DNA of 64,000 nucleotides from Hemerocallis citrina (Eukaryota > Streptophyta > Magnoliopsida > Asparagales > Asphodelaceae), in the NCBI GenBank assembly GCA_017893485.1, contig CM030360.1:146196516-146260515 (forward strand), given 5' to 3'. Positions 36,986-47,887 of this stretch are shown here, piece by piece (the first letter of the stretch is position 1; each line of letters begins with the position of its first letter). Position numbers and translations under genes: made by a program. Under the pieces are notes generated by a model, which did not search any database, was not told the origin of the DNA, and saw only the letters and a list, made by a program, of their open reading frames with translations.

Positions 36986-37164
36986 TATTACAATATAAAA
37001 ATCATTGGAATATAGCTACAAATAAAATTATTGATTAGAATAGACTTTAATAGAAGATCCAACAATAAATTTCAACAAAAAGAATTAAAAAGCGGAAAAA
37101 TAATTTACGAATCGAAATTCTGAAAATACACAAAAAATACATATTTGCGGGAATGGGGGTTACA

Positions 37165-37504
37165 GTGTGTGTGAGAGAGGGAGGTGGTCGGTGGTCGGTG
37201 GTCGGTGGTCGGTGGTCGGTTGGGAGTCTGAGGAGGAGGTGCCGGAGGTCGGGATTGAGTTCGGGTTTGGGTGTTGTTGGGTTTCAATTGGGGGTGTGAG
37301 GGAGCTACAGAGATGAAAGAGTGAGAGAGTGAGTGAGTGAATGAAGGGGGATAATTGGGTGAAAATCTCATATACTCCTAAGTGTTTAAGTGAGAGAGAG
37401 TGTGGGTTGGGTGGGGAGAATCTTTAGCCATTGGATCAAGATCAAGACGATCCGATAACTGATTAATGAGTTTGCGATGGGTCTGTGCAAACAGACTCAT
37501 TTGC
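37165..37504 (-). repeat. Right TIR of MULE-A, outer part
   Basis: Reverse complement of the left end 3139-3460 (landmarks ggtgaaaatctcatatact, cctaagtgtttaagtgag, ccattggatcaagatc, gtgcaaacagactcatttgc). It contains a GGTCGGT minisatellite at 37186-37220. Confidence 0.75.
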
Positions 37505-37515
37505 CATGGAAAGAA

Positions 37516-37578
<63 letters not shown>

Positions 37579-37734
37579 GGTGAAAATCTCATATACCCCT
37601 AAGTGTTTAAGTGAGAGAGAGTGTGGGTTGGGTGGGGAGAATCTTTAGCCATTGGATCAAGATCAAGACGATCCAATAACTGAGAACTGAGTTTGCAACG
37701 GGTCTGTGCAAACAGACTCATTTGCCATGGAAAG
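37367..37734. repeat. Tandem duplication of the MULE-A right terminus
   Basis: 37367-37515 (ggtgaaaatctcatata to tttgccatggaaaga) is repeated at 37578-37733, 211 bp downstream and nearly identical. Copy 1 is followed by (CA)n (37517-37574) and copy 2 by aaacagac and a (TA)n tract. Confidence 0.85.
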
Positions 37735-37751
37735 AAAACAGACAATATATG

Positions 37752-37756
<5 letters not shown>

Positions 37757-37804
<48 letters not shown>
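37757..37804. repeat. (TA)n microsatellite at the RTE 3' end
   Basis: A run of at least 20 TA units abutting aacaacaacaac, the 3' tail of the RTE element on the minus strand. Confidence 0.9.
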
Positions 37805-37806
<2 letters not shown>

Positions 37807-40620
37807 CAACAACAACAAAGTATTTTTCCTAACTAATTGGGGTCGGCTACATATCATGATTTTCCATTTTGCTCGGTTTAGCGCAATATCTCCTGTAAGG
37901 TCATAAGCTATCATATATTTTTTCACCATTTCCATCCAAGTTAGTTTAAGTCTTCCTCTACCCTCAATACTTATCAAATCACTATTTCTAACAAGGAAAC
38001 TACTAGGTCTACATGTGACATGTCCAAACCACCTGAGGCGGTTCTCTCTTAACTTATCTTGGATTGGAGCTACCTTTAGCATGTCTCATATATGCTCATT
38101 TCTAATTCTGTCATTTCTTGTTTTAGCACACATCCATCTTAGCATCTTCATCGCTGCTACACTCATTTTTTTAACATGTTGCTTCTTTGTTGCCCAATAC
38201 TCTGCTTCATACATCATTATTGGTCTAACAGTCGTCCTATAAAATTTTTCCTTCAACTTCAAACGTATACGTTTGTCACACAAAACACCACAAGTCACCC
38301 TGCTTGGATCCTATGTATAACATGTTCACAAATCTCCCAAACTCTTTGAATAATCGAACCTAAATATCGGAAACGGTCTCTCTTAGGTATCTCTTGGCTA
38401 TCAAGCTTCACTACATCCTCAGTTGTATTCCGAATATCATTAAAATTACACTCCATATACTCTATTTTAGTTCTTCTTATTCTAAAGCCTCTAGCTTCCA
38501 AAGTTTCCATCCACAATTCTAATTTAGCATTGACTCCTACTCTAGTCTCGTCCACTAAGACGATGTTATCGGCTAAAAACACACACCAAGGCACCTCATT
38601 TTGTATTCCTCGCGTCATTTCATCCATAACCAAAGTAAAGAAGTAGGGGCTTAAAGCCGAACCTTGGTGTAAACCTACTATAATAGGAAAATCGCTGGTC
38701 TCTCTTGTGGTTTTTCTATTGTGGTCGTTGCCCGTTCATACATATCCTTAATTACATCAATATACCGAATAGTTACTCTTTTATTATTTAACACCTACCA
38801 TACTATGTCTCTATGGAGTTTATCATATGTTTTTTCTAGATCTATAAAAACTATATGCAGATCTTTCTTATTCTCCTTATATTTTCCATAAGTCTCTTCA
38901 GTACATAAATTGCTTCCATTGTTGACCTCCCATGCATAATTCCAAACTGACTATCAGGCATTGTAGTTTCTAGTCTCAGTCTATGTTCGATCACTTACTC
39001 CCAAATTTTCATCATATGACTCGTTAATTTAATTCATCGGTAGTTTGAGCAACTTTGTATATCTCCTTTACTTTTATATATAGGTACTAAAATACTCTTT
39101 CTCCATTCATCGAGCATCTTCTTAGTTCTTAAAATTTTATTAAATAATTTTGTTAGCCAACTCACTTCTACATCCCCAAGACATTTCCAAACTTCAATGA
39201 GTATATCATCCGGTCCTAAAGTTTTTCCTATTTTCATCCCTCCTAGAGCATTTCGAACCTCCGAAGTCCTAATTCTACGAAAAAACATATGCTCGCGACT
39301 CTCCTTCGAGTCCTCTATACTTAAGTTGCCCACAACATTTTTATTTAATAACTTCTCAAAGTAATTTCGTCATATTTTCCTAATTTCCTCATATTTTACT
39401 AAGACTCTTGAAATCCTCACTCTTAATACACTTAATTGTATTCAGATCTTTTGTTTTTCTATCCCTTTGTTTAGCAAGCTTATAAATGATATTTTCTCCT
39501 TCTTTTGTTTCTAATTTTGTGTATAAATCATCATAAGTTTTTTCTTTTGCATTTCTTACTGCTTTCTTAACTTCTTTTTTAATGTTTTTATATGTCTCCA
39601 AATCCTCTTCATTTCTATTCTTTTGCCATATTTTGAAGGTTGGTCTTCTTTCTCTCACAATATTTTGGAGTTCTTCTTGCCACCACCATATTCATTTATT
39701 TAGCAACTCTCTACCTTTAGATTCTCCAAATACCTCCTTTGAAATTTTTCTTATGTACATAGTCAATATAGTCCACATCATATTTGTCTCCTCTTCCCAA
39801 TTCCATGATGCTCCTTTAAGGACTTTATCTCTAAAAAATTTTAGTTTATCTCCCTTCAAGTTCCACCACCTAATTCTTAGGTTTCTAGTTTCCTTCCTTG
39901 CACATATGTGTTTCTCAATCTTAACATTCAATACCATAAATTTATGTTGTGAGGTTAAATACTCTCCCGGTATAATTTTACAATATTTATATGTCAAGCG
40001 ATCCACCTTTCTAATAATGAAAAAATCAATCTGACTCCTTTTTGTCCTACCTTTAAAGGTTATCAAATGTTCCTCCCTCTTCCTAAAATAAGTATTTGCT
40101 AGTATAAGATCATATGAAGCCACAAAATCCAATAGAGCCTCTCCACCATCTTTCTTATTTTTAAATCTAGGTCCTCCATGCACCCTCTCATATCCCATGT
40201 TATATTCTCCTACATGTCCAATGAAATCTCCTCCTATAAATAGGTTCTCACCTAAGGGTATTCATTGAATTATCTTATCCATATCTTCCCAAAATTTATG
40301 CTTGTGCATCTAATCCTACTTGGGGTGCATAAGAACTAGTGATATTAATTATGTTTCCCCCTAATACAAGCTTAATTTCTATTATTTTATCATCTTTCCT
40401 ATTAACACCTACTACATATCTCTTTTGAATTTCTTATCTACTAAAATTCATACTCCAATTCTATTTCTAATTTTACAGGTATAATATAATTTAAAACCAT
40501 CTATCTCTTTAGCTTACTCCCCTACCCACTTTGATTTTTGTAAACAAGCTACATTAATATTCCTTCTAATTACGGTATCTATTAATTCTATAGATTTTCC
40601 TGTCAATGTTCCTATCTAAC
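37805..40620 (-). pseudogene. RTE-type non-LTR retrotransposon remnant
   Basis: Minus strand, 5' to 3'. Endonuclease pieces near 40240-40600 are degraded, including a GGD-NGHVG-like stretch. The 40198-39692 frame reads GGEALLDFVASYDLILANTY, REEHLITFKGRTKRSQIDFF and IPGEYLTSQHKFMVLNVKIE. The RT region covers 39333-39034 (IRTSEVRNALGGMKIGKTLG, PDDILIEVWKCLG, LVPIYKSKGDIQSCSNYR). Next is 38633-38295, with FLADNIVLVDE in place of the catalytic A-D-D. The C-terminal part (LRWFGHV; WMEMVKKYM) ends near 37830. Multiple stops and frameshifts occur. The 3' end runs into (TTG)n, typical of plant RTE elements. Confidence 0.9.
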
Positions 40621-40982
40621 CTAAGCCTATTTTTCTGGACTAGCTTCTTCACCCGCACACGTCCAAATTGGTGCAGGAACTCTTGCCCTTTTTTCACCGC
40701 ACCCGGGCGCTGGTGCGACACCCCTTGCATATTTTTCGAAGCACCCAGAGGCAGGCACAACGCATCGCTTCTAGGGAATGCCCTGACATTTGCGCGTATA
40801 TTTAGCTATACAATTTTACGATGATGTAAATCATAGATAAATGAACTTCAAATTACTTAATTTCTTTATGTTACGCTATCTAAGTTGTGTAAAACGAGAT
40901 GGTCGGTTTGGATTTTTCATGGGGGTCTACTCCGTGAATTCTCACGAAGTTCTCACCAAAATTAGTTCTCAACCGAAGGGCT

Positions 40983-41045
<63 letters not shown>
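40621..41045. other. RTE 5' flank, unknown AT-rich DNA and (TA)n tract
   Basis: 40640-40790 is GC-richer (acccgggcgctggtgcgac, agcacccagaggcaggc) and may be the 5' end of the RTE element on the minus strand. 40830-40985 has no recognised feature. 40986-41045 is (TA)n. Confidence 0.4.
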
Positions 41046-41047
<2 letters not shown>

Positions 41048-41214
41048 GAAAAGGGGTATGAGCAAGTTGCTCATTTAGTAAATGAGCAATTGATGATGTG
41101 GCATGCATGTGATTGGAAAATCCTTAAAAGGGTTAGTTGTCCAATGTATCACATGCATGCCACATAATCAATTGCTCATTTACTAAATGAGCAACTTGCT
41201 CATATCCCTTTTAC

Positions 41215-41216
<2 letters not shown>
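41046..41216. mobile_element. Foldback MITE, 171 bp
   Basis: Near-perfect inverted halves of about 75 bp: ggtatgagcaagttgctcat, ttagtaaatgagcaattgat, gatgtggcatgcatgtgat and their mirror. The loop is about 20-30 bp. Each arm contains a smaller palindrome (gagcaagttgctc). It sits between two (TA)n tracts, so a TA target duplication is likely but cannot be measured. Confidence 0.85.
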
Positions 41217-41278
<62 letters not shown>

Positions 41279-41282
<4 letters not shown>

Positions 41283-41883
41283 TACTAAGAGCTGGGAAGC
41301 TGGGCTCCTTATCGGGAGCTGGAGATCTCAGCCATCCGATCGATCTTGATCACGATCGGACGGCTGAGATCTAATGCCGCTTATCTTCAGATTGGGTGAG
41401 GGGTAAAAGGGGAATACTCAATCGATCGATTGAGTATACCCCTTATCTCTTCTCTTCGACGAATCTCTCTTCTCTCCCGCTCTCTATCGTTCCAAACCCT
41501 AATATCTTCTCCCGCTCTCGAAGATCGCGGCGCTCTCTTCACAACCCTAATCGCTATCATCTCTTCTCTTCTCACCCTATCTGAAGAGATCCCCATCTTC
41601 GAAACCCTAATCCACCTCTCTTCGAAACCCTAATCGAAGGTAGCGAAGTCGAGCTCTTCTCTCCCGCTCTCTTTCTTCGTCACCTGTGTAAACCCAACTC
41701 CACCATCGACCGGATCTCCAGTCGCTTATCTTCAAATCTGTCGAGGGGTAAAAGGGGTATAATCGATCGATCAGATGCCATCGGCCTTGTCGTCGCAGCA
41801 CCAACGAAGAGCACTTACAAGTTCGTTCTCTCTCTCCGACGGAAAACCCAAACTGCGACAAGGGTTTCGATTTCTCATCTCGA
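41279..41883 (+). repeat. Left TIR of MULE-B
   Basis: Landmarks: agctgggaagctgggctcc, ggctgagatctaatgccgc, gaagatcgcggcgctctc, accggatctccagtcgc and gataagg-like gacaagggtttcg. All are mirrored at 49225-49656. As in many MULEs the TIR probably includes the promoter of the transposase. Confidence 0.85.
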
Positions 41884-42414
41884 ATTCAAATTTTATTTTC
41901 TTTATAAATGCTTCTAGTTTGTTGTTATATTTTTAGCGCTTAAACTATGCTCTGATAATATTCGCACTAGTATTCGGACTAGTACATTTAGAACAGCAAA
42001 TAATATTCGTACTAGTATATGGAATTTTAAGATGTGGACATGACACATGCATATAAGCACAGAAAATCCATGTAATATGCAGTCTAGTTTTTGTTTCTTT
42101 CGAGATTTGCTTCAATCACTGCTGATAGGACATGACACATGCATATAAACACCCAAATTTCATGTAAAATCCATGTAAGAAGCTGAAAGTTGCTTGCCAT
42201 TTAAGTATGGATGTTTCTCCCCAAAAAGGAAAAAATTTAACTGTCTAAAATCTGTACATACTTAAATTCTTCAAACACTAAGTTTCATATTCCCTCAGTA
42301 AGAACACTTTATTACTTGTAGATCAAGAATGTAGTCTGTTGGACTTTCTCGTTTGTGTTAATTTAAAGTTGTAGCTTTTTTTTTAATGTTTGTTGTCTCA
42401 TTCTCCTATGAAGG

Positions 42415-44857
42415 ATGGAGGTTGAAAATGAAGAATTACTAAGCCAAGATGTTCGGTCCAGTTGGAGGTACGTTGATGATGCTTCTAAACCATTTGTTGG
42501 TTTAGTATTTGCAACATAAGAAGACGGATATGGATTTTATAAAACATATGCAAAATTAGTTGGTTTTTCAGTACGCAAGTTTGCAACGATGGTTGATACT
42601 ACCACAAAGGAGAGATATTCACAACAATTTGTTTACTCAAAGCAAGGCAAGCCGGTTGATACAACTGTTGTGAATGTTGCCAATAATGAAGAATCTTCTT
42701 CTTCAAATTTGATCAAGAAAAGGAAAAGGGTTGTGACGAAAGAAGAGTGTATGGCTCAAATACGAATGCAAAGGGATGATGACGGGAGATGGTCAATCCG
42801 TAGGTTTGTTGAAGAGCACAGCCATATTTGTGTCACGCCTAGGAAGCAACAATTTTTAAGATGTAATAGAACTGTCTCTGAAGCGCAAATACGTTTACTT
42901 AGTTCTTTCAAAGAGGCTAACATAAGAACTTCAGAGTTTATGTACTTCATGGAAATAGAAAATGAAGGTTTCAGTAATATTAATTGTACTGAAAAAGACA
43001 TTAGAAATTCGTTGCAAAGAGAGAAGGATGGTATGAGAGCTTATGATGTTGATATATTACTGGAGCACTTGCAAGAGGAAAAAGAGATGAATCCTTCTTT
43101 CTGTTTTTATTACAAGGTTGATGAAAACAACAAATTAACTCATGTCTTATGGGTTGATGCTATTGCCAGGAAGGCTTACAAGCATTTTGGTGAAGTGCTA
43201 ATTTTTTATACCACATATGATACCAATGAATACAAGTTGGTTTTTGCTCCATTTACTGGAGTTAATCATCATGGCCAATCTGTCAATTTTGGTGCGGCTT
43301 TTATAAATAAAGAGACCACCGACTCTTTTGTTTGGTTGTTTCAAAAATGGGTTGAAACAATGGGTGGGTCTCCACCAAAAGTGATCATCACAGATCAAGA
43401 TCCTGCAATGGATAATGCAATTCGCATGTGTTTTTCTGGTTCGAGCCACAGGCTTTGCATGTGGCATATTCTTAAAAAGCTTCCCGATAAGCTTGGTGGC
43501 CCGGGCCTGAATAGTGATTTTAGCATTCCATTCCATAGTTGCATCTGGGAATCAGAGACCCCGGAAGAGTTTGAGATGAGATGGAATGACGTAATGAATG
43601 TTAACGTGCAAATTGCAGGTATTACTTGTTTCAATAAATTAAGTTATGTTTGAAAATTTTTTTGTAGTATTAGTACTTGATACATATTACAATAACAGGG
43701 AATCCTTGGCTTTCTGACATTTATTTGCTACGTGAGAAGTGGATACCAGCTTATGCTAAGCATATTTTTACTGCTGGAATTCGCACAACTCAGAGATCAG
43801 AAAGCATGAATGCTTTTGTAGATAAGTATGTAAATAGCAAAAATTCATTACATGAATTTATGACGAGGTTTGAAAGAGTAATAAGGAAACAAAGACAAAA
43901 TCAGTTAGCAGCTGACTACACCACTCTGCATACAAAACCAAAGCTGCAAACAGATTTTGAAATTGAGTCCCAAATGTCTGAGTTGTACACTAGAGCGAAA
44001 TTTCATGTATTTCAAGCTGAACTAGTTGAAAGCTTGAATTATGCCTCTTTAATGAAACTTGACGATGGTAGTGTGCGACACTATATTGTCAGGAGAATGG
44101 GAAAGTCGGTACAATCTGATAAAACAAGAGATGTGTTCTACAATAGAATGGTAACTACTGGGACTTGCACTTGTAGTAAATTTGAAGTGGAGGGAATTCC
44201 TTGTAGACACATCCTTGTGGTATTGAGGATTGAGTTTGTTGATTTCCTGCCTCAATCTTATATTTTAAAGAGGTGGACCGCTTCGGTAACTACCGAGATT
44301 GTATATGATGATGTTGGTGATGAAATCATCGGTAGCTACGGTAGTCCACAAGATTTGGACATAGTGGAATTGTCAAATGAAATCAACAAAGTGATGAGGA
44401 TCGCTCGCTCATCAAAGGAGATGCGCCAGAAGGCTAAAACATTACTAGTTGGTGTTGTTGCAGAATTGCAACAAGATATGCCCCAAGAATTACAACAAGC
44501 AACAACTAGTTCACTACCTAGAACAGTCCATATTCATGTACCCGATATTGCAAAAACCAAAGGTAGTGGGAAGCGCATTAAAGGGGGTAGGGAGAAAGCA
44601 TTGGAGAAGGCTGTCAAACCACTAAGAAAGTGTCGTTTGTGCAAGAAGCTTGTAAATTATGACAGTCGTACCTGTCCTTTAAAGGAAAGGTTAGTAATTG
44701 AATACAAAGTTTATACTTTATTTTCTTTATATATAGTATAATCTTAATTTCATTTTGTGAATATTAATCGTGTAGCTCTACCATAAATGAGTCACAAGCT
44801 TCTACTACATTTTCAACAATGGAACCTATAACAGAGGAGGCTCCGAATATAGCATGA
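42415..44857 (+). pseudogene. FAR1-type MULE transposase, three exons, one nonsense codon
   Basis: Exons are 42415-43618, 43699-44689 and 44776-44857; all junctions are GT-AG and keep the frame. ATG 42415 opens MEVENEELLSQDVRSSW. The FAR1 DNA-binding domain follows (DGYGFYKTYAKLVGFSVRK ... RRFVEEHSH). The MULE domain (GVNHHGQSVNFGAAF, DSFVWLFQKWVETMGG, VIITDQDPAMDNAI, HRLCMWHILKKLP) comes next, then REKWIPAYAKHIF with TTQRSESMN. Last are the SWIM zinc finger CTCSKFEVEGIPCRHIL and a C-terminal CRLCKKL...CP cluster. Two lesions are visible: an in-frame TAA at 42517-42519 inside the DNA-binding domain, and FYTTY where the family has FDTTY, which removes the first catalytic Asp. The gene is otherwise intact, so inactivation is recent. 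A start at 42589 would skip the stop but lose most of the DNA-binding domain. Confidence 0.9.
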
Positions 44858-45655
44858 ACTTTGTTGGTTTATTTCTGTGGATTTTGCAAGGTACGTGACA
44901 TATATATTTTAAAATAATTTCTGAACCATATCTGCCGTTATTGTACTTTAATACATTATAGCACATTTATTAAATTAACCCTTTTGTCTTCTTTGTGTGC
45001 AGGTAAAATATTGATGGGAAAAAATTGATGCTCAATAAGAAATTTAGTTCCCAAAAAGTTGGTAAAAAAATTTGGGTTTATAGTTTATAATTCCAAGTTA
45101 GTAGGCAATGATGAAAAGTTTATGCAGCTTGAATTTTGTTCTTGACCACTAGCCGGTGTGGCTTAATAAAGCAGCCCTAGTGACAAATTCAAAATTCCAC
45201 ATTTGACTCATTTATACTTGATTTAATATGCGGCAGTGATAAAAAGTTTATGCATGATTTGATACTTCATGATTATTGGATGGTGTTCAACTTCATGTTC
45301 ATTTTGGGTTTGTTTTGAGTCAAGAAGCTGAAATTATTTGACACTTCATCCTTTTGTTCAAACTAAGTTGTTCTGAGCTTACCCATTTTCAATTTCATTT
45401 TGAAAATGCATTTGTAACAATGGTTTTACCGGATATTAAGGTTGATGGTGGTGTTTTCCTGAGCCGCAATGATTTTTTCATCTGAGTCTACTGTTTTATG
45501 TTTTCTCTTGCACTTATTCTGAGCCTACAAATTTTAACTATGTTCAACATACACTCTCCAGGAATATGCCACATACGTACTTGAATTTTCTTCTATTTGA
45601 TGAATCTTTTGGTGCAGGAATTCAAGAGAAAGAACGAGAAGGTCGTTAGCGAAGA
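44858..45655. other. 3' noncoding part of MULE-B before the repeats
   Basis: No open frame of note and no recognised feature. It probably holds the transposase 3' UTR. From about 45350 sentences of the later repeat (ttctgagcttac) begin to appear in diverged form. Confidence 0.5.
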
Positions 45656-47265
45656 ACCGGAGATACTTCAAGTTCTGTTTCTGTTTGTTCTGGGCTTACT
45701 TGAAGTTGACAAAATTGGATACTTCATGATCTGCACTTAACAAAATTGGATACTTCAAGTTCTGTTTGTGTTTGTTCTGAGATTACAAAAATTGATACTT
45801 CATGATCTGTATCTGACTGTTCTGAGCTAACAAAATTTGTATACTTCATGCTCTGTTTGTGTTAGCTCTGGACCGGCAAAATTTGATACTTTATGTTCTG
45901 TTTGTGTTATTTCTGAGATTACAATTTTTGCATAATTCATGATCTGTCTATGTTAGTTCTGGACTGGCAAATTTTGCATGCTTCATGATCTGTCTGTGTT
46001 ATTTCTGAGCTGGCAAAATTTGTATACTTCATGTTCTGTTTGTGTTAGCTGTGGACTGGCAAAATTTGATACTTTATGTTCTGTTTGTGTTATTTCTGAG
46101 CTTACAATTTTTGCATACTTCATGATCTATCTGTGTTGGTTCTGGACTGGCAAATTTTGCATACTTCATGATATGTCTGTGTTGGTTCTGGACTGGCAAA
46201 TTTTGCATACTTCATGATATGTCTGTGTTAGTTCTGGACTGGCAAAATTTGTATACTTCATGCTCTGTTTGTGTTAGCTGTGGACTGGCAAAATTTGATA
46301 CTTTATGTTTTGTTTGTGTTATTTCTGAGCTTACAATTTTTGCATACTTCATGATCTGTCTGTGTTGGTGCTGGACTGGCAAATTTTGCATACTTCATGA
46401 GAAACTTGTGTTAGCTCTGGACTGGCAAAATTTGTATACTTCATGAGAAATTTGTGTTAGCTCTGGACCTGAAAAATTTGATACTTCATGTTCTGTTTGT
46501 GTTATTTCTGAGCTTACAATTTTTGCATACTTCATGATCTGTCTGTGTTGGTTCTGGACTGGCAAATTTTGCATACTTCATGAGAAACTTGTGTTAGCTC
46601 TGGACTGGCAAAATTTGTATACTTCATGAGAAATTTGTGTTAGCTCTGGACCTGAAAAATTTGATACTTCATGTTCTGTTTGTGTTATTTCTGAGCTTAC
46701 AATTTTTGCATACTTCATGATCTGTCTGTGTTGGTTCTGGACTGGCAAATTTTGCATACTTCATGATCTGTCTGTGTTAGCTCTGGACTGGCAAAATTTG
46801 TATACTTCATGTTCTGTTTGTGTTATTTTTGAGCTTACAAATTTTGCATACTTGATGAACTTTCTGTGTTAGTTCTGGACTGGCAAATTTTGTATACTTC
46901 ATGCTCTGTTTGTGTTAGCTCAGGACTGGCAAAATTTGATACTCCATGTTCTGTTTGTGTTATTTCTGAGCTTACAAATTTTTTATACTTCAAGCTCTGT
47001 TTGTGTTGGTTCTGAACGGTCAAATTTTGATGCTTCCATGATCTGTCTGTGTTAGTTCCGAGCTTACAAATGTTTCATACTTCATGCCCTGTTTGTGTTG
47101 GTTCTGTGCTGGCAAAATTTTCATACTTCATGTTCTGTTTGTGTCAGTTCTGAGCTTACAAAATTTGTTACTTCATGCTCTGTCTGTGTTAGTTCAGAGC
47201 TTACAAAATTTTGGTACTTCATGCTCGGTTTGTGTTACTTCTGAGCATGGAAATAAATTGGATAC
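45656..47265. repeat. 46-bp tandem repeat array in MULE-B
   Basis: Roughly 30-35 contiguous copies of a 46-47 bp unit: tacttcatg(a/t)tctgt, (c/t)tgtgtt(a/g), (g/t)(c/t)tctg(g/a)(a/g)c, tggcaaa(a/t)ttt. Variants alternate ('ggactggcaaatt' against 'gagcttacaattt'), giving higher-order units of about 140-190 bp. For example, one 187-bp block at about 46350-46530 is repeated at about 46530-46720. A few stray copies lie at 48130-48180 and 48395-48470. The open frames here simply translate the repeat. Confidence 0.92.
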
Positions 47266-47885
47266 GCCATGCTGCGTAATACATCAAAACATACACAGAA
47301 TTTCATTCATGATATCAAAACAATAATGAACTGAATATGTGGAAGAAATTCGATCTTCATAGAATTGCAAGGTAATACTTTACAAAAACTTTACAGCGTA
47401 ATAAATGTACTTGACATCTGACACTTTACAAAGAACTGAAACATAACAAACACTTTATAGCGTAGTACAATATTTAATAACGTGCAGGTACATGAAAAAA
47501 TTTACAAATACTGAAAGTATACAACTTATTGTTGCCCCTAATACATATTTTGTTTTGTATACTGTCAACAAAAAAACACTTTAGAGTTTGCTCCAAATAT
47601 CAAATTTTCCCGTAGTCCAATATTCAATAGCTCCAAGAAGCACATCATGCTGAAATCAACCAGAAATTAAAAGTAAACATAAGTCATTTAACCTGGAAAA
47701 GACAAAATAATTAAAACAGATAGTCGGTTCAGAACGCAAAAAATCTTCAAGTAAATATGGTAGGCTCAGAAAAACAGAGGCTGAACATGAAGTTCAAAAT
47801 TTGTTGGCTCAGCAAAAACAGAAACTGAGAACCAAGCAGCTTGGGAGCAAACAAAAACAGAAGCAGACACTGAACATGTGGTTTA
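47266..47885. other. MULE-B 3' internal region, no gene seen
   Basis: AT-rich DNA with weak repetition of cttta(c/g)a(a/g)cg and of 'gctcag-aaa-cagaa' words. No coding signal on either strand. Confidence 0.4.
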
Positions 47886-47887
47886 AA

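Larger units (their letters stand above)
27143..37164 (-). mobile_element. Noncoding LTR-type insertion, probably a long solo LTR with nested elements
   Basis: Starts TGTCACGCCCCC and ends GGGGGTTACA on the plus strand; both sides carry the 5-bp duplication GTGTG (27138-27142, 37165-37169). The MULE-A TIR is continuous across the site. Removing the nested insertion 28167-31851 and the L1 remnant leaves roughly 4 kb with no gag or pol and no internal second LTR, so a solo LTR is the simplest reading. On the minus strand a TATA-like cataaatacc (near 34060) lies upstream of a GC-rich leader-like region (33480-34000), which fits an LTR transcribed to the left. 31857-34508 and 36990-37164 hold LTR body only; no gene is supported there. 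Confidence 0.75.
3139..37504. mobile_element. MULE-A: long-TIR Mutator-like element, heavily interrupted
   Basis: The left end 3139-3290 (GCAAACAGGCATG, gcacaaacctgttgc, attggatc, aagatccaatggct, cacttaaacacttaggggta, gatttcacc) is mirrored at 37367-37504. The next TIR part, 3350-3460 (GCCTCCTCCTCCGAC, ccgaccacctccctc), is mirrored at 37165-37260. The following part, 3480-3720 (gaccgaaacccgaacac, tcccgacc, (CT)n, aacccacc, gataat-gggaa), is mirrored at 26880-27135. The right TIR is split at 27142/37165 by an LTR-type insertion with a 5-bp duplication. Inside lie a FAR1-type transposase remnant, a PMD gene remnant and palindromic subterminal arrays. Without the insertions the element would be roughly 9 kb. 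A target duplication could not be read: the left flank is (TA)n next to a Helitron and the right flank is a (CA)n tract. Confidence 0.75.

Noticed and set aside
45978..46446. Repetitive Cys/Leu-rich open frames
   Set aside because: They only translate the 46-bp tandem repeat, and the frame breaks wherever unit length changes.
45656..47265. Regularly repeated units resembling a CRISPR array
   Set aside because: Units are contiguous without unique spacers, lie inside a plant MULE, and no cas gene is present.
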